Source of the DNA: Conchocele bisecta
Lineage: Eukaryota; Mollusca; Bivalvia; Lucinida; Thyasiridae
Length of the DNA stretch: 64,000 nucleotides
NCBI GenBank assembly: GCA_029237695.1
Contig: CM055265.1
Span: 215,714,506-215,778,505 of the forward strand
Direction: 5' to 3'
Both the position numbers and the translations under genes were made by a program. Below the pieces are notes generated by a model. It made no database searches, was not told where the DNA came from, and saw only the letters and a list, made by a program, of their open reading frames with translations. Shown here in pieces: positions 11,215 to 22,665 of the stretch. The first letter of the stretch is position 1; the number at the start of each line of letters is the position of its first letter.

Positions 11215-12592
11215 ATAGACATGTGAACTGACCAGGACCTACATAAACCAGATATCAGATATCCAGTAAGAATCATGAGCTATAGCCCACTATCATCTAT
11301 ACACATAGACATGTGGACTATACCGGGACCTACATGAACCAAATGTCCAGAAAGAATACATATCCCAGCTATACGACATGCTCCATCTCATACATATAAG
11401 ACATCAGTATACTGTACCAGGGACCTACATGAACCAGATGTCCAGTAAGAACCACCAGCTATAGCCCACTAGGATCTATACACACAGACATGTGGACTGT
11501 ACCAGGACCTACATGAACCAGATGTCCAGTAAGAATCATCAGCTATAGCCCACTATCATCTACACATAGACATGTGGACTGTACCGGGACCTACATGAAC
11601 CAGATGTCCAGAAAGAATTATCAGCTATAGCCCACTAGCATATATACACACAGACATGTGGACTGTACCGGGACCTACATGAACCAGATGTCCAGTAAGA
11701 ATCATCAGTTATAGCCCACTAGGATATATACACACAGACACGAGGACTGTATCATGACCTACATGAACCAGATGTCCAGTAAGAATCATCAGCTATAGCC
11801 CACTAGGATATATACACATAGACATGTGGTCTGTACTGGACCTACATGAACCAGATGTCCAGTAGCTCACTAGGATATATACACACAGACATGTGGACTG
11901 TATCATGACCTACATGAACCAGATGTCCAGTAAGAATCATCAGCTATAGCCCACTAGGATATATACACATATACATGTGGTCTGTACCGGGACCTACATG
12001 AACCAGATGTCCAGTAAGAACCACCAGTTATAGCCCACTAGGATATATACACACAGACATGTGTACTGTACCAGGACCTACATGAACGAGATATCCAGTA
12101 AGAATCATCAGCTATAATCCACTAGCATCTATACACAGACATGTGAACTGTACCGGGACCTAAATTAACCAGATGTCCAGAAATAATTATCAGCTATAGC
12201 CCACTAGGATATATACACATAGACATGTGGTCTGTACCGGGACCTACATGAACCAGATGTCCAGTAAGAACCACCAGTTACAGCCCACTAGGATATATAC
12301 ACACAGACATGTGGACTGTACCAGGACCTACATGAACGAGATATCCAGTAAGAATCATCAGCTATAGCCCACTAGCATCTATACACAGACATGTGAACTG
12401 TACCGGGACCTACACGAACCAGATGTCCAGAAAGAATTATCAGCTATAGCCCACTAGCATCTATACACAGACATGTGAACTGTACCGGGACCTACATGAA
12501 CCAGATGTCCAGTAAGAATCATCAGCTATAGCCCACTAGCATATATACACATAGACGTGTGGACTGTACTGGGACCTACATGAACCAGTATT
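11215..12592. repeat. 84-bp tandem array, about 16 copies
   Basis: The unit contains GACATGTGGACTGTACC, GGACCTACATGAACCAGATG and CAGCTATAGCCCACTAG. Successive copies of GACATGTGG at 11487, 11569, 11653 and 11737 give a period of 82-84 bp. Some units are shortened (for example near 11850). No ORF runs through it and there is no spacer variation of the CRISPR kind. Confidence 0.93.
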
Positions 12593-13433
12593 CAAAATAA
12601 ATCGGCATACCAATATATGTACATGTATATATGTTTTCATTTTCAGAACATACTCCACTTTTTGTGTAGTCCGATATGTTTATATATTTGTTTTACTGGG
12701 TTCTATGGACTATTGTGTTTTATGTTTTCATTTTATTCATTAGCCCACCATACTCCTTACTTCATTGCATATTACAGCTATGACTCCCCGATGAAACATC
12801 GGTCTCGTGCCTCTTTTTCGATGTCTATATACCTGTCCTCGCTGTCTTTTAAGCAAAGTCAGCCGAAAAGTCAGCGGCGGATTTTCAGACATACCACAAC
12901 GGCGAGAGGCGGGATTAAACTATCACGCGTTGTATGACGTTTTCCTACGGTAACGCCTACACCTCGCCGAACCAGATATCGTATAGCATTAACCGGCGTT
13001 TAGGGGTAATTTCACTCACCGCCTGTAAAAGCATAAACATTGGAATAACACATTGAGTGACAGTGTTTTTGACGACTGGATCGTGCCGTTTTCTCACCAA
13101 CTTGTCAACACCCGTTGACCATTTCGTTTTTCTGACCGGACAGGAAACATGACAGCGGGGTCAAAAATCATCACGTCACAACAGACGCAGAGCCGCACCA
13201 CACTTCAGTTACATGTGTCCTGCCACACAAAATAATCCATTCTAAACTGAAGATCTTGGCTGTGTACTAGAGCCTCTGTGTAAACACTGTCTCCACATGC
13301 ATTAATAAACCACATCAGTGCACCCGAACCTGTCTCAAAGCACCTGCAAAACAAACATATGCATTTTTCTCCGGACTAATTGTTTAGGGGTACCGACCCG
13401 GAAGCAGTATATGTGTACTGAGGTCAGTTGGTA
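12593..13433. other. unique-looking sequence, no gene assigned
   Basis: A plus-strand open frame at 12617-12937 (106 codons) has no recognisable domain. Part of the stretch (12790-13180) is less AT-rich and not visibly repeated, so an exon or promoter of a host gene cannot be excluded. No splice-bounded coding exon could be identified. Confidence 0.4.
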
Positions 13434-13568
13434 GACCGTACTGAACGTTCCGAGCAACGGAAGCAAGTCAAAACGGCCCCTGGTCACAACGGCCCGGATT
13501 TTGTCAAAACGGCCCATAAGTTTTGGAAAGTTGGTCAAAACGGCCCCTTCTACAACGGCCCCTATTAT
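13434..13568 (+). repeat. GTCAAAACGGCCC short-repeat block
   Basis: Five spaced copies of (T)CAAAACGGCCC or ACAACGGCCC are present between 13468 and 13561, preceded by CGAGCAACGGAAGC. The inverse arrangement, including GAGCAACAAC, is at 25655-25815. The two look like copies of the same element in opposite orientation 12 kb apart. No coding capacity. Confidence 0.75.
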
Positions 13569-14032
13569 ATTTTTGTTTTCTACATATATTATATATTCTT
13601 AATATTCATCTAAAATAACAATACTAAATGACCTTGTTACGTATTATGAATATTGATGAAAACGCAATATGCATGCAATATATTGTTTTTATATTTGTGT
13701 ATGGTTTCTATATCTTATCAATTACCATGGATGTTTTTCACACCTTTATGTAGACAAAGGCACATTATCTAATGCCTTGTATTTTAGTGGGGATACAACA
13801 CAATTAATAACCAACTCGTTATAGCCGATAATAACAGTCTTTTATAGATTTGAATACATACAGCACATGTGGACTAAAACACGTTAGCGAACAGTGTAGT
13901 CTTGATCAGACTGCGAATTCAGTTATGTGCTGGCTGGCTATATTGCAACAATTAAATTACATATGTTATCATACAGTATGACTATAAAACAAATATATGT
14001 GACGCGCCAAGCGAAAATTACCTCCCTTATCG
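13569..14032. other. AT-rich spacer, nothing recognised
   Basis: No repeat or ORF of note was found. Confidence 0.4.
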
Positions 14033-14182
14033 GCTGATTCTGACCTCGGCCTGGCTGATTCGGACCTTATTTTTCTGGCCGATTCGGACCATGCGTTTGG
14101 CTGATTGTGACCACTCTCTGGCTGATTCGGACCATCTGTTTTGGTTGATTCGGACCAACTGTTTTGGCTGATTCGGACCTTA
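14033..14182 (+). repeat. GGCTGATTCGGACC minisatellite, seven copies
   Basis: The 14-base word recurs at intervals of 17-28 bases between 14033 and 14178 with small changes (TTCTGACC, TTGTGACC). Like the GTCAAAACGGCCC block, it is a short conserved word separated by unequal AT-rich spacers. Confidence 0.85.
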
Positions 14183-14547
14183 GATAGTTAACACAATACA
14201 TAGTTTGAAAGAATGTATACAGACACTATAGTCTGGATAGATTTTAGTAATGAAATAGATATTTACGGTGTTCTCGACGTGTTCTCGATCATGGCAGATT
14301 CCCTGGTAGGCGTGTTTGCAGAATAGTCTACATGGGGTACATAGGGTACAAGGTCTACACATACTACAACTGCCTATATAATGTTAAACAGTATTGGTGG
14401 TATATATTCAAATGTGTGTGTGTATTTGTGTGTTTTAGCAATATTTAGCTAAAATGTTGAACTAAATGTTTAGGTTTGCTTATTAGTATTACAGTATAAA
14501 GAAGCACAGTTATATATTTTTTTTAAATAAGAAAAAAAGTGTAGCTG
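14183..14547. other. AT-rich spacer, nothing recognised
   Basis: Short TG tract near 14413 and poly-T near 14517. No gene or repeat family was recognised. Confidence 0.4.
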
Positions 14548-14790
14548 AGTATTCTAAGCTAACCTTAAACTTGCATACCTACTTATTTTGAAAGTTTCAT
14601 ATTTAGAAGTAAACATGCACAAAATTGTGTTATCTTCAGTCAGCATGGGTATTGCTTTTGTGCAATAGTGAACAATAATTGTCACATGTATACCTTACCA
14701 CATTGTTTTGATAAGCGTTGTTGTAACTGATTTTAAAAGTGTATTTCTGTATTCATACAAGTTGGAAGTTCTACATACCTGTCACTGCTA
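14548..14790. repeat. segmental duplicate, left copy (partner 20432-20680)
   Basis: From AGCTGAGTATTCTAAGC to TTGGAAGTTCTACATAC this segment matches 20432-20680 along its length with scattered substitutions and small indels. In both places it is followed by array sequence containing TGGTCTACATAT, showing that a larger unit was duplicated in direct orientation. Confidence 0.85.
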
Positions 14791-15245
14791 ATATTGCCGA
14801 TAATCCGACATCCTGGGTTAGTACAATTATGCCAGGAATACAATGGATATTGCGATAGCCGAACTCTTGGGTAGATATCATTTATGATCAGGAACTACAC
14901 TGGTCTACATATTGCCGATATTATGATCAGGAACTACAATGGTCTACATATTGCCGATAGTGGGACCATTTGGGAAATATATCCATTATGATCAGGAACT
15001 ACACTGGTCTACATATTGCCAATAGTCAGACCATCCTGGGTAGATATCCATTATGATCAAGGACTACAATTGTCTACATATTGCCAATAGTGGGACCATT
15101 TGGGAACTATATCCATTATGATCCGGGACTACAATGGTCTACATATTGCCGATAGTCGGACCATCCTGGGTAGATATCCATTATGAACAGGAACAGTTAC
15201 TACACTCTACATATTGCCAATAGTCTGACTATCCTGGGTAGATAT
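14791..15245. repeat. tandem array interrupted by the gypsy element (left part)
   Basis: Units of roughly 70-85 bp contain TATCCATTATGATCAGGAAC, TACTACACTGGTCTACATAT-like sequence and ATTGCCGATAGTCGGACC. The array stops at GATAT (15241-15245), the target duplication of the retrotransposon, and continues after it at 19921-20075. Confidence 0.85.
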
Positions 15246-15425
15246 TGAAGTATCGTTGGAACCAATTTAATGGACAAATCAGATTGAACTAAAACAATGT
15301 TTATTCCAGCATGGCATCTGGGGAACTCTCCAACCCGGAGAATACAAACAGTCTCTTAATTATAATAACACTGTGTACAATGGTAGCTCGGTAAAATGGT
15401 TGATAACGAAAGGTAATACACTACA
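15246..15425 (-). repeat. 3' LTR of gypsy element
   Basis: 180 bp. Matches 19739-19920 except for one substitution and a 2-bp deletion. Adjoins the polypurine tract on its right in plus coordinates, which makes this the 3' LTR of the minus-strand element. Confidence 0.95.
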
Positions 15426-15670
15426 CTCCCCCCTTTCTTAAAATATTGAAACCCCATATTTTTTTTAAGTACTGTATTTGAAATTCACTTGTGATTGGTA
15501 ATACGTTTCGTAAATTGGTTAATAAAAATTAAACTCTTTACCATGAGACGTCTACAGTTCCATGTCATTTCACTAAGTTTAGAAACACATTAGTCTTAAA
15601 ATAACACGACTAGTCTAGTGATTGTATGACTAGTAACACACTTCCTGAATGTTGAATGTTTTGACTGTGT

Positions 15671-18600
15671 CTATTTTGACAGAACAAATTCGTCGAAGTG
15701 TTTAGGCGTTTTCCTAACGCGCACTGGTCTCGGTGGTGTCATGACAGTAGAAGCCGGTATATTCAGACTTATACCAGATTCTCTTGTCCCAGCACTGTCA
15801 GATTCACCAGTCAAATCATTGCAAATCTCGGACTCAGTTATATCAAGATTTGTCAAAATTTACAACAGTCACCTACTGGTATTGGATCATTATACTTTTT
15901 GACCTGTGTTGAATTCCGATTGTAACGAACACCTTCCGGTGATTCTATGACACAACTATTCCCATGTTTTTCTACAAGTGTGTATGGTGTTGGATTGAAG
16001 GTTGTGTCGAGTTTGTTGTTCTCTTCCCCTTCACGAGTACGCGATCACCTTCGCCAAGGTCGCTCTGTCTCGATCCCGTTTCTCGTCTATATAGTTTGTT
16101 TTTATATTTCGCGATCGTATCCCTGTCGCGAACATCTTCGTCGGTTTCCTTGTACACCATATCCTCGACCTGTGGAAGTTTTGTGCGTAGCTTACGCCCG
16201 AACATCAGTTCGCCTGGTGATACGCCGGTTGTATTGTGTGGTGTACTCCTGTATGCCAGTAAGTATGTACGAATGTCCTTTTTCCAGTCTCTGGACTCTG
16301 CATGTGCTATGCGGATACGTTTCAGCAGAGACCGATTTTGCCGTTCAACTTCTCCATTTGCAGCTGGATGTAGTGGTGTTACTCGTCTGTGTTTAACACC
16401 ATTGTCTCGTAGATACGACTCAAATGTCTCGGATATGAATTGTGGTCCGTTGTCAGATGTTACAGACTTTACTAACCCATAGCGCGAAAACATTGTCTCT
16501 AACGCTTCAATCATACGTTCACTGGATGTGTCTTTAGTTATTTCAATCTCGTAGTAACGACTATAATAGTCCACGACCACCAAAATGAAATGACCTGAGG
16601 CAGCGGCCCCAGTAGGTCTATGGCTACATCCTGCCACGGCCTGTAGGCAACAGCGTTGGTGTCAACGGTTCTGGATGTGGTAGCGCACTCACTAGTTGAC
16701 AGCCATGACAGCTTTTCACATATTTTTCAACGTCTCTATCCATATTGGGCCACCATACTTTACTCCGTAGTTGTCGTTTCGTGCCCACTACTCCCAAGTG
16801 TCCTTGATGAGCGAGTTCCACACATTTAAGTCTCAGCTCTTTCGGAATAACTAATCTGGTTCCCCGTAGTATCACCTTCCCAAAGTTACACAACTCATTA
16901 CGTATCAGGTAATATGAAGCACATGATTTGTCAAAGTGTTGATTGTTCAAGGAGTTTTTCACAGCGTTTAACTCTGGATCAACATCAGAGATAGGAATTG
17001 CTACCGGAGTTACTTCCCTTGACACAAATTGTACATATTCTTCTGTTGTCTTTGTAACTTGTTTCGGTCCATGTTTTCACCAGTTGGTATCAATCGCGAT
17101 AACGCGTCTGCGATATTCAAACGTCCTGGTATATATCGTATCTTATACGTGTATGGCATTAGTTTCATCATCCACCTTTCCACGCGCGCACTTGGTTTTG
17201 ATTTAGGTCCGTACAATACTTCCAAGGCTTTATGGTCTGTTACCAGTTCAATTCAATTCCATAAATGTAAATGTGAAATTTATCACATGCCCAGACTACA
17301 GCCGAGACTTCTTTTTCTGTTGTGGAATAGCGTTTTTCGACATCTGATAATGCTCTGCTAGCGTAGTTAATCACGCGTATCTCTCCGTCATACTCTTGCA
17401 CTAATGCAGCACCTATGCCAACATTACTGGCATCTGTCACAAATTGTCGTTTTTGCATCCGACCGATAATATCCCAGTGTACTAGAATTTGCTAAACGGT
17501 CTTTCAGTTCATCAAAACTTTTCTGCTCTTCTCCCCAATGGAATTTCGTGTCTTTTTTTGTCAAATCTCTTAGCGGTTGAGATGCTGAGGCGAGGTCTGG
17601 AATATACCGGCGCTGAAGTTTACAAGTCCCAGGAAACTTCTCACTTCAGATGCAGTTTCTGGTTGTTTTGCATTCACAACTGCTTTCACTCTGTCCTCTG
17701 TAGGCCCGATTCCATACTTTGACAGTACATGTCCCATGAACGTGATTTTATCCATTCCGAAACAACATTTCTCCTTATTTAATGTCAAGCCTTTTTCTCT
17801 CAGTTTTTCGAGTACTTGCTGCAGTTTCTCGTCATGATCCTTTTGGTCCTTTCCAAATACGACAATATCGTCCGAAATGTTCTGAACTCCTTCACAGTCT
17901 TGCAACGCTTGACCGATGATGTGCTGATATTTTTCCGGAGCGGCATTAATTCCAAAGATTAGGCGTTTATAACGATAAAGTCCCTTGTGTGTAACAAATG
18001 TAGTTATGTTCCTTGATGATTCCTCTAATTCTAACTGATGGAACCCGTATTTCAAATCAATCTTACTGTACACTTCACTGCCATTCACCTTTTATAGAGT
18101 ATTTCATCCACAGTCGGAATTGGCTGACGTTCACGAATAATAGCCTGATTTGCTTGCCGCATGTCAATACAAATCCGTATGTCGCCATCAGATTTTGGAA
18201 CCACAATCATAGGGCTCACCCATTCTGTTGGCGTCGTTACTTTCTCAATGATATCTAACGACTCAAGTTCGTCTAACTTGTTCGAACACTTTTTGACGTA
18301 ATGTGAATGGAATTCTATACATTCTCTGAGCTACTGGTGGAACAGATTCATCAATATGTAGCTTCAGCTGGTAATCTTTCAATTTACCTATGCCACTGAA
18401 CAGATCATCATATTGTTCATATATTTCAGAAATGTAATTTACTGGACCAACAGCTAATAGTCCAAACTCCGTAGCTGTTGTTCTACCTAACAAAGCTGGC
18501 CCTTTTCCTTTCAGCACGTAGAAGTCTGCTTCTTTCTCATTTCCATTATTCTTCAAAGTTATTTTTGCCGTAAACATGCCGGCTAATTCCAGTGGTTCAT

Positions 18601-18760
18601 CCGATCCATACGCATAAAGTTTCTTTTCCGTCTTTTGGTGACCGACATTTAATCTTTTTTCGTTTTAAATTATCCCACAATGAACTGTCAATAATATTAA
18701 CTGTCGCACCGCTGTCAATTATAACGTCGACTGGATTTCCACCAATGTTGATTTCAGTTT
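15671..18760 (-). pseudogene. pol: gypsy Pol polyprotein, frameshifted
   Basis: Read from right to left. Protease: active-site DSGAT at about 18703-18717. Reverse transcriptase: about 18430-17570, with YSKIDLKYGFHQL, the LIFGINAAPEKYQ stretch and an ISDDI catalytic box in place of the usual Y(I/V)DD spelling. RNase H: FVTDASNVGIGA (about 17440) to a RYIPGRLNIADALSRL tail (about 17100). Integrase: zinc-binding HQGHLG...CHGC (about 16780-16690) and a DDE core with SDNGPQF (about 16460) and EVERQN (about 16345). The C-terminal tail RKTPKHFDEFVLSK ends at 15671. Frame changes occur near 18597, 18260, 18100, 17560, 17460, 17230, 17020 and 15972. Every expected domain is present in order, so the lesions are point-like rather than deletions. 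Confidence 0.93.
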
Positions 18761-19654
18761 TTCTCTGTCTGACCGATACTAAAACGCATATTCATCATCC
18801 GAGTCAACTTGTCGAACAAAATGTTTCTTCGGTTTTTAGTATATACTCTCTTATTTGTAAATGTAGATTTGCGTTGTTTGTCGATTTTTGTATTGCAACA
18901 ATTTGCAAAATGTCCAATATGGTCACATTTGTTGCACTTTTTGTCCTTCGCCGGACATTTTGGATCTTTACCGTAATGCCCCCTCTGCCACATCTGTAGC
19001 ATTTGTAATTTGCAATCGGTCTACTTGGTGTGTATGATTTCGGTTTGGCTCCACCATAGTTTGTGTTCGATGTGGAAAGTCTATTTATGGCACGCGGTAA
19101 ACTAGACTCAATTTCCCTGGCTTGTCGTTCAGCAATTTCTGATGTCGCGGCTATTGTACGCAATGTATCTAAATCTAAATTGTGACCTTTCTCAAGTAAT
19201 TTTGTTCGCAAGTGGTGGGAACTACATTTCTCAATCACCTGATCTCGAATTTGTTCATTTACGTTATCAAAATCACATAAAACAGCTTTCTGTCTTAAAC
19301 GCGTTACAAACTGATCAACAGTTTCTCCGTCCATCTGCTTCATTGTGCGAAAACAATATCTTTCATATGGCAAGTTGACTTTTGTGCTGAAATGCTCATT
19401 CAATGTTTGTTTGGCATCGTCATATGCATTTTCATCTTCATCACCTTCCTCTGCTAGGGTGAAGTATATATCTTGAACAGAAACCCCTGCACAATGTAAT
19501 AGCAACGCTTTTTTCTGAACTGGGTCAGTAACACCTTTTCCAGTTGCAAACAGTTCAAAACTACGAAGCCAACGTTTCCAGGACTGGCTCAATGGGCTGG
19601 TTCTCCATTTGTGTCAAAATTTGACATGCCGTTCAAATCAATTTTCTCGGCCAT
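18754..19654 (-). pseudogene. gag: gypsy Gag, frameshifted
   Basis: Gag forms the particle of the retrotransposon and binds its RNA. The likely start is an ATG at 19654 opening MAEKIDLNG. The main frame, one base shifted from about 19600, runs from SQSWKRWLRSFELF through a helical capsid-like region to about 18990. Two CCHC zinc knuckles follow: the first begins CYRCGRGG at about 19000, and its second half with CNKCDHIGHFANC lies in the neighbouring frame (about 18970-18890). Two knuckles suggest, weakly, a Mag-like lineage. At least two single-base frame changes separate the parts. Confidence 0.88.
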
Positions 19655-19738
19655 TTTGCAGCTTTAAGGACCACAGATTACGACAATTTGAAAGTTAAAA
19701 CTATTCTTCTGTATTCTTGAAGTATCCTCGTCGCCAGA

Positions 19739-19920
19739 TGAAGTATCGTTGGAACCAATTTAATGGACAAATCAGATTGAACTAAAACAACATGTTTATT
19801 CCAGCATGGCATCTGGGGAACTCTCCTACCCGGAGAATACAAACAGTCTCTTAATTATAATAACACTGTGTACAATGGTAGCTCGGTAAAATGGTTGATA
19901 ACGAAAGGTAATACACTACA
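19739..19920 (-). repeat. 5' LTR of gypsy element
   Basis: 182 bp, followed to the right in plus coordinates by the GATAT target duplication and the resumed tandem array. Promoter and R/U5 boundaries cannot be placed from sequence alone. Confidence 0.95.
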
Positions 19921-20100
19921 GATATCAATTATGATCAGGAACTACACTGGTCTACATAATGCCGGTAGTCCCACCATACACTTGGGTAGATATCATTTAT
20001 AATCAGGAACTGCACTGGTCAACATAATGCCGGTAGTCCCACCATACACTTGGGTAGATACCATTTATGATCAGGAACTTGGGTAGACAGACTATATGAC
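19921..20100. repeat. tandem array, right part after the gypsy insertion
   Basis: Two to three units with TATGATCAGGAACTACACTG and ATGCCGGTAGTCCCACCATA continue the array that stops at 15245. Confidence 0.85.
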
Positions 20101-20431
20101 AGACTATAATGTGTTTACATATGTTTACATGTCCATTTCTCAAGTAAAATCATTCTGTGGCAGACCCTTCTCTTCTAATTAAGATGTGTATATTTTCCTG
20201 ACTGTGATTTATGGCCCCACAGAATCCCTGTGGTATGCACAGACCAATACTAAACATATAAATATACCGGTACCTACTTTGACCTGGATTATCCTTTTAT
20301 TTCCTTTTATTCGCAAAACTCGAGAACAGAACGGGCTGTTATTATGACCATATTTTATAATGGCCGGGTCTCGGCTATAAGGATACAGATAATATAAAAG
20401 ACAGGTGAAATAGTAAAAGTCAACCGCTTAG
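20101..20431. other. spacer with one foldback-family fragment
   Basis: At 20155-20245 a segment with GACTGTGATTTATGGCCCCA matches the outer part of the inverted repeat at 22150-22665. The remainder is not recognised. Confidence 0.55.
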
Positions 20432-20680
20432 CTGAGTATTCTAAGCTAACCTTAAACTTGCATACTTATTTTGAAAGTTTCGTATTTGGATGTAAACATA
20501 TACAAACTTGTGTTTTATTCAGTCAACATGGGTATTGCTTTTGCGCAATAGTGAACAATAATTGTCACATGTATACCTTACCACATTGTTCTTGATAAGT
20601 GTTGTAACTGATTTTCAAATTTTATTTCTGTATGCATACAAGTTGGAAGTTCTACATACTGGTCTACATATCAGGGACTA
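20432..20680. repeat. segmental duplicate, right copy (partner 14548-14790)
   Basis: Direct copy of 14548-14790. The following bases (20681-20730) are array-like (GTCTACATATCAGGGACTAC), as after the left copy. Confidence 0.85.
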
Positions 20681-20744
20681 CACTCGTTTACATATCGGTA
20701 TTGCCGGTAGTCTGACCAACCTGATTAGATAAGCGGTTTCCACC

Positions 20745-21785
20745 CTAAACTTCGGGCACATGTTGTACATGTATACGCTGTAATGAACTATGCTGGTCTC
20801 TGCAAGACGGGCATATGCTGTGAATGTATATGTTGTACAGCGCTATGCTGATCTATACTAGACGGGTACATACTGTACATTTACATTTTGTACAGAGCTA
20901 TGTTGGTATATACAAGACGGACACACGGACACATGCTGTACATGTATACGTTGTACAGAGCTATGCTGGTCTATACAAGACGGTCACATGATGTGCATGT
21001 ATATGTTGTACAGAGCAATGCTGGTCTATACGAGACGGGCACATGCTGTACATGTATACTTATGTTGTACAGAGCTATGCTGCCCTACATGTATACGTTG
21101 TACAGAGCTATGCTAGTCTATACAAGATGGGCACATGCTGTACATTTACATTGTGTACAGAGCTATGCTGGTCTATGCAAGACGGGCACATGCTGTACAT
21201 GTACATGTTGTACAGAGCTATGCTGGTCTATACAAGACGGGCAGATGCTGTACATTTACATTTTGTACAGAGTTATGCTAGTCTATACAAGATGGGCACA
21301 TGCTGTACATTTACATTGTGTACAGAGCTATGCTGGTCTATGCAAGACGGGCACATGCTGTACATGTACATGTTGTACAGAGCTATGCTGGTCTATACAA
21401 GACGGGCAGATGCTGTACATTTACATTTTGTACAGAGTTATGCTGGTCTATACAAGACGGGCACATGCTGCACATTTACATTTTGTACAGAGCGTTGCTG
21501 GTCTATACAAGACGGGCACATGCTGTATATCTATTTGTTGTACAGACAGAGCAATGCTGGTCTATACGAGACGGGCACATGCTGTACATGTATACATTAT
21601 ACATACAAAGCCATGCTGGTCTGTACAAGACGGGCACATGATGTACATGTATACGTTGTACAGAGCTATGCTTGTCTATAAAAGACGGACACATGTTCGG
21701 TGCTGTACATCTATAAGTTGTACAGAGCTATGCTGGTCTATGCAAGACGGGCACATGCTGTGCAGAGCTATGCTGGTCTATACGA
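20745..21785. repeat. 55-bp minisatellite, about 18 copies
   Basis: GAGCTATGCTGGTCTATAC occurs at 21160, 21215, 21270 and 21325, giving a period of exactly 55 bp in the core. The unit has no stop codon in any plus frame, so all three frames stay open and give the misleading 417-codon frame at 20888-22141. Codon pattern follows the DNA repeat, with no sign of selection for protein. Confidence 0.93.
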
Positions 21786-21995
21786 AACTCTGTAGGTCCA
21801 ATTGTTTTGGAACTTTACATACCTCGTTATCTTCATCCATATTTTCATTCTATAGCACATCCATGTGGCATCCATGCCGAAGGTCAAATTACTTTGAAAT
21901 TTGCGTTAAAGTTTTTGCAAAATTTGTTTTTAAGGACCCAATATCATCTACCCAATATCTCCACAATCCAATTGCTCTAACCAGATATACAGTGA
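21786..21995 (+). repeat. core-repeat element fragment
   Basis: Contains CATCCATATTTTCATTCTAT, GCCGAAGGTCAAATTACTTT and GCGTTAAAGTTTTTG, the core words of the fragments at 2225-2410 and 10740-11214. No terminus remains. Confidence 0.65.
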
Positions 21996-22149
21996 AGTAT
22001 TTTTCTGTCCGAAAGCTAGCCAACAGTGTATACATTCACCAGACTACAGTGTATACTATCACCAGTGTATATGAGCCTTGCCTAGAAAATGAAAAGGTCT
22101 ATATGGTAGACTACCAAGCGTTTACAAGTTCATCATACTAATTAAATGT

Positions 22150-22665
22150 CCATATCCTGGGTCAAATCTGTGGCAGATATCTCTGCTCTAATTAAGAAGT
22201 GTGTATTTTCGTGACTGTGATTTATGGCCCCACAGACTCCCTGTGGTATGTATGAGAAACAGGTATTGTTACATTTGTGAGTGTGAAGCATGACATGTGT
22301 TTCATTGATGGAATGGCGAACAGGGCAGATCCTGATCAGACTATGTGGATGCACATGCTGATCTGGATCTACACTGGCCACAAAACCTTTAAGCTCCATT
22401 TCTGCAGCCACAATCGCAGTCATAAAAAAAATACACACTTCTGAGAACAATTGGGAAAATAGACATTTTACAGAAATGGACATTCAGCTCAAAATATCTT
22501 GGGATTATCGGCTTTGCGGCCAGTGTAGATCCAAATCAGCCTGTGCATCCGCACTCTTCGCCATTCCATACATGAAACATCCGTCATGCTTCACGCTCAC
22601 AACTGTAACAATACATATTTTCTCATACATACAACAGGTAGTCTGTGGGGCCATAAATCACAGTA
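22150..22665. repeat. foldback element, inverted repeat
   Basis: The left arm (about 22190-22385) and right arm (about 22505-22665) are inverted copies. Outer ends read TGACTGTGATTTATGGCCCC and its complement near 22640-22665. Inner parts share TGATCTGGATCTACACTGGCC and its complement. A loop of about 120 bp separates them. Small open frames across it are artefacts. Confidence 0.8.

Larger units (their letters stand above)
15246..19920 (-). mobile_element. Ty3/gypsy LTR retrotransposon
   Basis: The element is 4675 bp with direct LTRs of 180 bp (15246-15425) and 182 bp (19739-19920) that start TGTAGTGTATTAC and end in CA when read on the minus strand. Five-base duplications GATAT flank it (15241-15245, 19921-19925). 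A purine-rich tract, AAAGGGGGGAG on the minus strand, adjoins the 3' LTR at 15426-15436. Two bases inside the 5' LTR a TGGCGACGAGGATAC stretch is the likely primer-binding site; the tRNA is not assigned. Order on the minus strand is gag, protease, reverse transcriptase, RNase H, integrase, which is Ty3/gypsy order. The LTRs differ by one substitution and one 2-bp indel, so the insertion looks recent although the coding frames are broken. Confidence 0.96.

Noticed and set aside
11215..12592. CRISPR-like regular repeat
   Set aside because: The whole 84-bp unit is repeated with no unique spacers and the DNA is plainly animal.
20888..22141. 417-codon open frame as a repetitive protein gene
   Set aside because: It is the translation of a 55-bp minisatellite that lacks stops in all plus frames; three frames stay open in parallel and no domain or codon bias is seen.
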